Below are positions 14,094 to 20,290 of a DNA stretch of 20,290 nt, piece by piece. This DNA comes from Bacteroidota bacterium (lineage in GTDB: Bacteria; Bacteroidota; Ignavibacteria; Ignavibacteriales; Ignavibacteriaceae): contig JAEXTA010000236.1 of the NCBI GenBank assembly GCA_023453665.1, forward strand, positions 1 through 20,290, given 5' to 3'. The translations under genes and the position numbers were made by a program. Numbering within the stretch: position 1 is the first letter of the stretch; the number at the start of each line of letters is the position of its first letter. The notes below the pieces were generated by a model, which did not search any database, was not told the DNA's origin, and worked only from the letters and a program-made list of their open reading frames with translations.

Positions 14094-14112
14094 ATTTTAA
14101 TTCTGATATAAA

Positions 14113-14146
14113 CAAAAAAGTCAGGTACTATTTAATACCTGACTTT
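14113..14146 (-). terminator. Rho-independent terminator after the M28 peptidase gene
   Basis: AAAGTCAGGTA (14117-14127) and TACCTGACTTT (14136-14146) form an 11-bp stem with an 8-base loop. On the minus strand the stem runs into TTTTTTG, as expected after the M28 gene whose stop is at 14169. It marks the end of the minus-strand run that starts with feoB. Confidence 0.8.
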
Positions 14147-14168
14147 AAAATTTTAATCATTCGTTATT

Positions 14169-15965
14169 TTATCGTGCACCAAGTTCAATTTTAAATTCAA
14201 GTTTTTGTTTATCTCTCAAAACAATTACATCTACGACATCACCGGGTACAAAATTTTGAAGAGCATATACATAATCATAAATATTAGTAATCTTTTTTCC
14301 GCCGAAACTTATCATGATGTCTCCGCCTTTAAGTCCTCCTTTTTGTGCCGGACTCCCTTCATTAACTCCTGATATTCTAAATCCTTCTTCATTGCTGGCA
14401 TAATCGGGTATAGTACCAACATAAACTTTCCATCCACCCATCGTTCCGCCGTCTTTTCTTGGCACTAATACATAATCCGGTTTTTGTTCTGCGTTTACAA
14501 TTTTTTCTGAAATACCGGAAACAAAGTTTATAACATTTTCAGTGCCTTCAATATTAATTTTATCAGCATCGTCTGATGGTCTGTGATAATCTGTATGGGT
14601 ACCTGTAAAGAAAAACAGGACAGGAATTTCTTTTCCATAAAATGATGAATGATCACTTGGACCATAACCTTCATCATTAAATGCCAATTTAAAATTTTGA
14701 GTATTGCTGCTGTTCAGCAGTTCTTTGTATATACCTGATGTTCCAGTTCCATATACAACAAGTTGTTTATCATCATTTAATCTTCCAACCATATCAAGGT
14801 TTATCATAGTGACTATGCTTTTAGTTTCAACAGGAAGATTATTGACCATGTACGCTGAACCTAAAAGTCCAAGCTCTTCGCCGGAAAATGTAACAAAGAT
14901 GATACTGCGTTTCAGATTGTTTTTCATAGAAACAAACTTTTCAGCAAGTTCAAGAACACCTGAAGTTCCGGATGCATTGTCATCTGCTCCATTATGGATT
15001 TGCGGTTCATCGCCTCTGTATAAAGAACCGGTTTCACCCATTCCAAGATGATCGAAATGTGCACCGATAACTACATACTCATTTTTTAAAACAGGATCAC
15101 TTCCTTCGATATAACCAGCAACATTCCAACTTGTCTTTTTGATTTCATTGATTTCTGTAGTGAGTTCGACTTTACAATTTTTAAACAAAAATGAAGCAGG
15201 TTTTTTTGAATCTGTTATCTGCTTTTGATAGTCTTTAAAATTTAATTGGTTCTCTGAAAACAGTTTATCAACAAATTCTCTCTTAACATGAACAGCAGGG
15301 AAGTTTGTAATTGAACCGCCTCTGTCATAAGAAAATTTCATCAGAACATCCTGGTCATCTTTTGGAGCATAACCGTTGACAAATATAATTCCTGCAGCGC
15401 CTTTGTCTCTTGCTAATGTTGCTTTAAATCTGAATGACGCAAACTCATCAAACTTTGAATGTGGATTATCATATTCAGGTGAATATCTCATAACGACTAC
15501 AATTTTATCTTTGACATCTATGCCTGCGTAATCATCATACTCAAGTTTAGGAGCAGAAATACCGTAACCGGCAAAAACCAGTTCAGCATTAACACTGGCT
15601 TTACCAGAGAATGGTGCTGTAATAAAATCTTCTTCAGGCTTAAGTTCATTTTCGGATTCAGATACGATTAATGAAATTGAATTATCACTTCCCATTTCAA
15701 TCCCGGATATAAAAGGAAATTCCTGTAAAAAATCTCCGTTGAAAAATGGTTTTAATCCACTTGATTCGAAATCATTCCTGATATATTCAGCAGCAGTATA
15801 ACAGGCATCAGTTCCGGTAAATCTTCCTTTGAGTTCATCGGAAGCTAAATATGTGATGTGGTTTTTAATTTCTGCAGATGTGATTGCGGGATTTTTATCT
15901 TTATCCCCGTTTTGAAATCCACAGGCAATAACAAACACTAACATCACAAAAAAGTATTTTCTCAT
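14169..15965 (-). CDS. M28-family aminopeptidase lipoprotein with PA and PDZ domains
   Basis: This 598-residue exported peptidase has a signal peptide with a lipobox-like FVIAC (Cys15). Residues about 120-265 contain a protease-associated domain (VFAGYGISAPKLEYDDYAGIDV, GAAGIIFVNGY). The M28 zinc domain (about 280-490) shows every ligand block: GAHFDHLG (His303), NGADDNASGTSG (Asp328), SGEELGLLGS with catalytic Glu363 and ligand Glu364, INLDMVGR (Asp391), and HTDYHRPSDD (His461). A C-terminal PDZ domain (about 511-596: RISGVNEGSPAQKGGLKGGDI) completes a known domain order. It should release N-terminal amino acids from peptides in the periplasm or at the cell surface. It starts 35 bases after the PD40 gene's stop, with GGGA before the ATG, so the two are probably co-transcribed. 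A terminator follows. Confidence 0.93.
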   Translation of the reverse strand: MRKYFFVMLVFVIACGFQNGDKDKNPAITSAEIKNHITYLASDELKGRFTGTDACYTAAEYIRNDFESSGLKPFFNGDFLQEFPFISGIEMGSDNSISLIVSESENELKPEEDFITAPFSGKASVNAELVFAGYGISAPKLEYDDYAGIDVKDKIVVVMRYSPEYDNPHSKFDEFASFRFKATLARDKGAAGIIFVNGYAPKDDQDVLMKFSYDRGGSITNFPAVHVKREFVDKLFSENQLNFKDYQKQITDSKKPASFLFKNCKVELTTEINEIKKTSWNVAGYIEGSDPVLKNEYVVIGAHFDHLGMGETGSLYRGDEPQIHNGADDNASGTSGVLELAEKFVSMKNNLKRSIIFVTFSGEELGLLGSAYMVNNLPVETKSIVTMINLDMVGRLNDDKQLVVYGTGTSGIYKELLNSSNTQNFKLAFNDEGYGPSDHSSFYGKEIPVLFFFTGTHTDYHRPSDDADKINIEGTENVINFVSGISEKIVNAEQKPDYVLVPRKDGGTMGGWKVYVGTIPDYASNEEGFRISGVNEGSPAQKGGLKGGDIMISFGGKKITNIYDYVYALQNFVPGDVVDVIVLRDKQKLEFKIELGAR

Positions 15966-16000
15966 TTTAGTTCCCTCTTTTTAATAAGCGAATAACTTGA

Positions 16001-17062
16001 CTAGTCAATCCAGTCGGCGATAAAAATATTTGTATCACCTTCATTTTTACTAAATCGGTTTGAAGCAAAAATAAGTTTCTTTCCATCTTTTGTAAACATG
16101 GGGAAACCATCGAAAGATTCAAAGAAAGTAATTTGTTCAAGTCCTGTTCCATCGATGTTTACAGTATATAAATCAAAATCACGCCCGGATTTACTATTAA
16201 CATTTGAAGAAAAAATAATTCGTTTCCCATCCGGGTGGAAGAAAGGAGCAAAACTTGCTTTACCAAAATTTGTAATTTGTTTCATGTCTGAGCCGTCAGA
16301 ATTCATTACAAATATTTCAAGAGCCGTTGGTCTTACATATCCGTTTACGACAAGGTCGTTATAATCTTCAAGATCTTTTTCAGTTTTAGGTCTGCTTGCT
16401 CTAAATACTATTTTTTTCCCGTCCTGTGAAAAGAACGCCCCACCGTCATATCCCTTTTCAAAAGTAAGGCGGGTCTGATTAGAGCCGTCAATATCCATTA
16501 CATACAATTCAGGATCACCATCTCTTGTTGAAGTGAAAATAATCTTATCTCCATTTGGTGATACAGTAGCCTCTGCATCGTATCCGGGAGTGTTGGTAAT
16601 TCGCTGAATATCCTTTCCGTTTGCATCTGCAATGAAAATGTCGAAGGACTCATAAAGTTTCCATACATATCCTTTTGATCTGTCTGGCGGAGGAGGGCAG
16701 TCATCACTTTCCAGATGTGTTGACGCGTAAAGAATTTTATTGTCACCGGGCAGATAGTATGCGCAGGTTGTTCTTCCTTTTCCTGTGGATACAAGTTGTT
16801 TATCAGAACCATCGATATTCATAGTAAATATCTGATCACATTTCCATTCTCCGTGAGTTGACTGGAATATTAATTTCTGCTCGTCAAATGAAAGATATGC
16901 CTCTGCGTTTTCTCCCGCATCAGTTAACATTCTTATGTTCGAGATTTTTGATTCATCTGGCAGTTTGTATTTGTCAGGATTACTAATTGTCTCCTGGCTT
17001 AATCCCGAACAGGAAAATACTATAACAAGTAACATGCTTTTGATTATGGTTGTTGACTTCAT
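16001..17062 (-). CDS. Exported PD40/TolB-like beta-propeller protein
   Basis: This 353-residue protein has an N-terminal signal (MKSTTIIKSMLLVIVFSCSGLSQ); a lipobox-like FSCS could make it a lipoprotein, but it is atypical. The rest is a TolB-type propeller built of PD40 repeats, with recurring D-G-S-turn strands: IFTMNIDGSDKQLV, IFIADANGKDIQRIT, LYVMDIDGSNQTRLT, IFVMNSDGSDMKQIT, LYTVNIDGTGLEQIT, each followed by a P-G-K/D-G-K-x-I-x-F strand. Such proteins bind partners or ligands rather than having clear catalytic residues, and none is evident here. Ribosome site AAGGTGAT precedes the ATG. It lies between the MBL gene (44 bases upstream) and the M28 peptidase (35 bases downstream), and pairing with the peptidase suggests a shared periplasmic role in peptide handling. 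That role is inference. Confidence 0.85.
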   Translation of the reverse strand: MKSTTIIKSMLLVIVFSCSGLSQETISNPDKYKLPDESKISNIRMLTDAGENAEAYLSFDEQKLIFQSTHGEWKCDQIFTMNIDGSDKQLVSTGKGRTTCAYYLPGDNKILYASTHLESDDCPPPPDRSKGYVWKLYESFDIFIADANGKDIQRITNTPGYDAEATVSPNGDKIIFTSTRDGDPELYVMDIDGSNQTRLTFEKGYDGGAFFSQDGKKIVFRASRPKTEKDLEDYNDLVVNGYVRPTALEIFVMNSDGSDMKQITNFGKASFAPFFHPDGKRIIFSSNVNSKSGRDFDLYTVNIDGTGLEQITFFESFDGFPMFTKDGKKLIFASNRFSKNEGDTNIFIADWID

Positions 17063-17106
17063 ATCACCTTAAGATTTGATTAATAAAACTATTAATATTA
17101 TTAAAA

Positions 17107-17820
17107 CTATTCCGGTACATGAACCAGAAAATATTCTTTAGCCAATTCTCCAATTGATTTAGCTTCTTTTAATGTCATGTGCATCTCATCCGGAGTATCA
17201 TCATCATGACCAGCTTCAATTATGGCAAGATCTGAATTTTTTGCATGCTGAACTAATTCGTCGCAATAAGCAGTATCACCGCCATAACAAATTGTTGTAC
17301 TTTTAAAATTAAATTTATATCCCAGCGCAGGTACCTGTCTTATACCGTTTCCTTTTGTTAAAAATTCCTTGTGTATGACCGGGAACGGTTCAACAGATAC
17401 ATTTTTTGTTCTAATCTTTTTGGGATTGTCTATTCTTTTCAATTGTATTTTATAACTCACAGTTTTAGAATAAACTTTCATAAAAGCATTGTAAATACTT
17501 TCGATCTCAATACAGCCTTTAGGATAATGAATTGAAATGGGAGATTTCTTTTTCATAACACGAAGGTATGTAAGAAGTGACCATACGCCGCCAACATGAT
17601 CATGATGTCCATGAGTAACAAATATATCTGAAATATTTAAAATGCCGTTTGTCCCGATCTCTTTATTAAGATCGCGCAAAATTCCATCACCGGGATCCAC
17701 AATAAAATGATTCTTATCACTTCGGATTAATATTCCTGTAGCTATGTTTGGAATGGAACAGAAAATTTTAATACTGAAGTTATTCTTCTGCCAGGTTAAC
17801 GGGTATTTTTGATGAAGCAT
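17107..17820 (-). CDS. Metallo-beta-lactamase-fold hydrolase, RNase Z-like
   Basis: The 237-residue protein has the complete binuclear zinc set of the RNase Z-like MBL superfamily: VTHGHHDHVGG (His70, His72, Asp74, His75), VIHKEF (His150), YGGDTAYC (Asp182), and EAGHDDDTPDEMHMTLKEA, which holds the acidic and His-x-Thr block expected of RNase Z relatives, plus His234 in the final VHVPE. No signal peptide, so it is probably cytoplasmic. It could be an arylsulfatase-like, phosphodiesterase-like or lactonase-type enzyme; the substrate is not deducible. The gene lies between a Fur-family regulator (38 bases upstream) and the PD40 gene, suggesting co-transcription with feoB. The ribosome site before the ATG is weak (AGG nine bases away). 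The short C-terminus ends just after the last zinc ligand. Confidence 0.85.
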   Translation of the reverse strand: MLHQKYPLTWQKNNFSIKIFCSIPNIATGILIRSDKNHFIVDPGDGILRDLNKEIGTNGILNISDIFVTHGHHDHVGGVWSLLTYLRVMKKKSPISIHYPKGCIEIESIYNAFMKVYSKTVSYKIQLKRIDNPKKIRTKNVSVEPFPVIHKEFLTKGNGIRQVPALGYKFNFKSTTICYGGDTAYCDELVQHAKNSDLAIIEAGHDDDTPDEMHMTLKEAKSIGELAKEYFLVHVPE

Positions 17821-17858
17821 AATTATAACCTAAGATATATCTGTAGTGAGGTGCGGGA

Positions 17859-18314
17859 CTATCTGTCTTTATAATGTTTACAGTTCTTAATATTCTTGCA
17901 TCGTGCGAATATGTTAAATGAGTAACTTGAAAAAACAAATCCAAGATTACTGCTTATTTCTTCAGGTTTTTTTTTGATTTTGGGATCAGAAAACTCAACG
18001 ATTCTTCCGCAATCCATACAAATAAGATGATCATGGTTTTGCCGCTTATAACTGCTTTCATAACGGGTCATATTATCCCCGAAATTTCTTTTACTAAGCA
18101 GATCACATTGAGTAAGCAGTTCAAGAGTTTTATAAACGGTTGCTCTTGATACTCTTGATTTCTGATTCTTCATTAATATATAAAGATCATCGGCACCAAA
18201 GTGACCTTCGAATTCAAGGGCAGCATCCATGACCTCAAACCGTTCAGGGGTTATACGATTTTTTTCGCTCTTTAAAAAATTCCTGAAAAGATCGGCAGCT
18301 TGTTGATTTTTCAA
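17859..18314 (-). CDS. Fur/PerR-family metal-responsive regulator, TTG start
   Basis: This 151-residue protein has the Fur winged helix (about 10-85: RITPERFEVMDAALEFEGHFGADDLY, SRATVYKTLELL) and dimerisation domain (NHDHLICMDCGRIVEFSD). The regulatory-site equivalents His38, Glu86, His94 and His96 are present. Two ligands of the second site differ from E. coli Fur: Asn93 for its first His and Tyr131 where His precedes the C-terminal cysteines. The structural zinc Cys pair Cys99/Cys102 (C-x2-C) is present; the second pair is Cys139/Cys145, spaced C-x5-C instead of the usual C-x2-C or C-x4-C. The start is read as TTG at 18314; the frame is open further only to a TGA at 18354, with an ATT at 18320 as alternative. 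It lies 92 bases after feoB and may sense iron, peroxide or another metal. Confidence 0.88.
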   Translation of the reverse strand: MKNQQAADLFRNFLKSEKNRITPERFEVMDAALEFEGHFGADDLYILMKNQKSRVSRATVYKTLELLTQCDLLSKRNFGDNMTRYESSYKRQNHDHLICMDCGRIVEFSDPKIKKKPEEISSNLGFVFSSYSFNIFARCKNIKNCKHYKDR

Positions 18315-18345
18315 TTTAATTCTTATTCGTTTCTTTGGTGATGAA

Positions 18346-18377
18346 CAAAAATATCACAGCTTAAATTTAATAGCAAT
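18346..18377 (-). promoter_or_regulatory. Possible internal promoter for the Fur-family gene
   Basis: On the minus strand, ATTG (18377-18374), a 20-base spacer and TATTTTTG (18353-18346) match the -7 octamer exactly and three of four bases of the -33 element. It lies between the feoB stop and the Fur-family start. A leader of about 25 bases would follow. Confidence 0.35.
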
Positions 18378-18406
18378 ACGAGAACAAAGAACAATCATTG
18401 GTAGCA

Positions 18407-20290
18407 TCAGTTAACACCTAATGCTCGTAATCCGTTTACAGTAACAAAAGTTAATAAATAAGCTATTCCGGTAAAGAGAACAACCTGTAGTATCGGAATC
18501 CGCCAACCGCCTGTTTCCTTTTTGGAAACAGCCACGGTCGATAGACACTGCATAGCAAAAATAAAAAAGACTATTAACCCGGTTATTGTTGCAGTAGTAA
18601 AAAGTTTCTGACCTGTATCTCCAATCTCAGATGTACGCATTGAGCTTAATATCGATTTCTGAATTGTGTCGTCATCACCAGTTACTTTAAAAATCAGTGC
18701 AAGTGAACTTACAAATACTTCGCGGGCTGCAAATGCAGAAATCAATGAAACACCAACCCTCCAGTCGAGCCCTAATGGAGTCATAACAGGCTGAATTATT
18801 TTACCCAGTTCACTAGCGTAGGAATTGGATAATCTCTCTGCATTTTGAACTTGAACTATTTCATCTTCTGATAAGCCTTTTGTATCAATTTCTGGATTTA
18901 CATCAGGGAAATATGTCAGAAACCATAAAACTAAAGAAAATCCTAAGATAATCGGACCGGCCTTTTTTATATAAACCAAAGCGCTGTTAAAAGTGTTACT
19001 TATTACAACTGTTGATTTAGGTTTTCTGTAAGCAGGGAGTTCTAGAATAAAAGATGAATTGTCTTCTTCCCGGATAATGTTTTTTCTAAATCTGTTTACT
19101 ATTGCTGCAATGACAACTGAACCGGTTATACTAAAAATATATATCACAGCAAGAAAAATTCCTCCGAGCCATAATTTATCCGGAGGAATCAGATATCCGA
19201 TAAGCAGTGCGTAAACCGGCAGTCTTGCACTACAACTCATTAGTGGTAAAATAAAAATTGTTAAAAGTCGTTCTCTACGGTTTGGAATTGTTCGCGCAGC
19301 TAACATTGCCGGAATTGCACAAGCAAAACCTGAAAGCATAGGTACAAAAGATTTTCCGTTAAGCCCGATTTTTGAAAGTGGTTTGTCGATAAGCATTGCA
19401 CCTCTTGCAAGGTAACCTGAATCTTCCAGTACTCCTAAGATCAGGAATAAAATTATTATCTGCGGTACAAAAACAAAAACAGAACCTGTTCCGCTGATTA
19501 TACCATTTGCAATCAGATCACCTAACCAACCTGTACCAAATAAAAGAACGGCTTCGGATGAAAGAAATCCGAAAAACTCATCCACCAATTCCATTAGTGG
19601 CTGTGCGATCCAAAAAATTGATGTGAATGTTACAGACATTATTAAAAAGAAAGATAAAATTCCCCAAAATTTATGAAGCAGAATCCTGTCAATCTTGATT
19701 GTTGTTTCATCAATTTTGCAACTGTTATCTTTTATCAGTCTGTTGGTTAGTATTTGTAGTTCTTTATTTGCCGCATCAATATTAACTGATTGCTTTAAAA
19801 CATCGAATGGTCTCAGAACATTTGATTCGATGATTTCAATACTTTTATAAAAGTCAAGCAGCTCATCTTTGTTTGTAAACCTCTTATAAACTGTCGGTTC
19901 ATTTTTTCCCTGGGTTGTGATCAGGCTCAATCTTTTATTAACAGTGTCAATCAATGGTTGAAGCGTATCTTTATTCCTGCCATCAACAATAACAACATCA
20001 CAGCCCATTTCTTTTGTTAACGCAGTTGGGTCTATTTTCAATCCTTTTTTAATCAGTATATCAGACATTGTTAATGCAATGACCACTGAGAAGTTTGATT
20101 CAATCAGTTGTTTGACTAAAAAGAGATGACGTGAAAGCTGACTTGAATCAACCGTAACAATCACAAGATCGGGTGAACCATAACCTGGAATAGAATAAAG
20201 TGCATCTACTGCTACTTTTTCATCGGGAGAATTGGGGATGAGGCTTATTATTCCGGGAGAGTCAATTATTTTTGCGTTAATGTTGTATCG
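18407..20290 (-). CDS. feoB: Ferrous iron transporter FeoB (5' end outside window)
   Basis: The minus-strand frame is open to the right window edge, giving 627 residues in view; the GTG at 20164 is internal to the G domain. The N-terminal nucleotide-binding domain continues to the edge with a G3-like DSPG (20252-20263) and SPDEK. The G4 motif is TMSD (20060-20071) where FeoB usually has NMxD, and the G5 region is DGRN (19973-19984) rather than S-A. The polytopic core has FeoB landmarks: GVLEDSGYLARGAM, LSGFACAIPAMLAART, LPLMSCSARLPVYALL, and GLDWRVGVSLISAFAAREVF, with a conserved Cys in each gate repeat. It imports Fe(II) across the inner membrane. It is followed by a Fur-family gene after 92 bases. 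FeoA is not visible; it could lie outside the window. Confidence 0.95.
   Translation of the reverse strand, partial: RYNINAKIIDSPGIISLIPNSPDEKVAVDALYSIPGYGSPDLVIVTVDSSQLSRHLFLVKQLIESNFSVVIALTMSDILIKKGLKIDPTALTKEMGCDVVIVDGRNKDTLQPLIDTVNKRLSLITTQGKNEPTVYKRFTNKDELLDFYKSIEIIESNVLRPFDVLKQSVNIDAANKELQILTNRLIKDNSCKIDETTIKIDRILLHKFWGILSFFLIMSVTFTSIFWIAQPLMELVDEFFGFLSSEAVLLFGTGWLGDLIANGIISGTGSVFVFVPQIIILFLILGVLEDSGYLARGAMLIDKPLSKIGLNGKSFVPMLSGFACAIPAMLAARTIPNRRERLLTIFILPLMSCSARLPVYALLIGYLIPPDKLWLGGIFLAVIYIFSITGSVVIAAIVNRFRKNIIREEDNSSFILELPAYRKPKSTVVISNTFNSALVYIKKAGPIILGFSLVLWFLTYFPDVNPEIDTKGLSEDEIVQVQNAERLSNSYASELGKIIQPVMTPLGLDWRVGVSLISAFAAREVFVSSLALIFKVTGDDDTIQKSILSSMRTSEIGDTGQKLFTTATITGLIVFFIFAMQCLSTVAVSKKETGGWRIPILQVVLFTGIAYLLTFVTVNGLRALGVN

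Noticed and set aside
17076..17110. Near-duplicate AT-rich direct repeat (TTAATAAAACTATT / TTATTAAAACTATT) between the MBL and PD40 genes
   Set aside because: It is short and very AT-rich, so similar pairs are expected by chance; no attachment site or mobile element signature accompanies it.
1..20290. Mobile element, prophage, CRISPR array or tRNA/rRNA gene
   Set aside because: I saw no transposase or integrase, no spaced direct repeats, and no tRNA-like T-loop/CCA pattern on either strand. All genes look like ordinary chromosomal housekeeping or accessory genes with similar base composition.

Overview
This AT-rich chromosomal window has no phage, IS, CRISPR or RNA-gene signature that I could find. 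It looks like a free-living member of the Bacteroidota, and my best guess is an Ignavibacteria/Chlorobi-side lineage. The guess rests on a DUF6600 protein, several exported proteins with Bacteroidota-style lipoboxes, a CBM20-esterase fusion, PD40/M28 secreted proteins, and at least three upstream regions matching the Bacteroidota sigma promoter (TTTG-N19-TAnnTTTG). The lineage is inferred, not shown.

Layout, left to right. Bases 2-1060 (+) hold the 3' part of a DUF6600 gene with a long charged tail, closed by a strong terminator. A queuosine-precursor transporter (yhhQ family, +) follows, its promoter overlapping the terminator tail. After a 309-base non-coding stretch comes maeB (+), a malic enzyme with a phosphotransacetylase-like C-terminal half, ending in a hairpin shared with a convergent exported DUF1579 protein (-). 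Next are a DUF502 membrane protein (-) and, divergently, a yceH homologue followed closely by an exported CBM20-esterase fusion (+). The esterase gene collides tail to tail with an orphan PAS/HAMP histidine kinase (-). Then come an M15 peptidoglycan peptidase (-, GTG start) and a divergent tandem-FKBP lipoprotein (+).

From 11.4 kb most genes are on the minus strand. An overlapping pair encodes a low-molecular-weight tyrosine-phosphatase-family protein and a fructosamine-kinase-family protein, a probable protein-deglycation module. An outer-membrane beta-barrel candidate (+) and a yjbQ homologue (-) follow. From the right edge leftwards runs feoB (5' end outside the window), a Fur-family regulator, an RNase Z-like metallo-beta-lactamase-fold hydrolase, an exported PD40/TolB-like propeller protein and an M28 aminopeptidase lipoprotein. 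This run ends at a minus-strand terminator at 14113-14146.

I see no clear unknown multi-gene system. The most worthwhile items are the recurrent promoter with constant 19-base spacing, the overlapping phosphatase/sugar-amine kinase pair, the altered nucleotide-specificity motifs in FeoB, the unusual metal ligands of the Fur-family protein, and the corrected gene boundaries of the first two genes.
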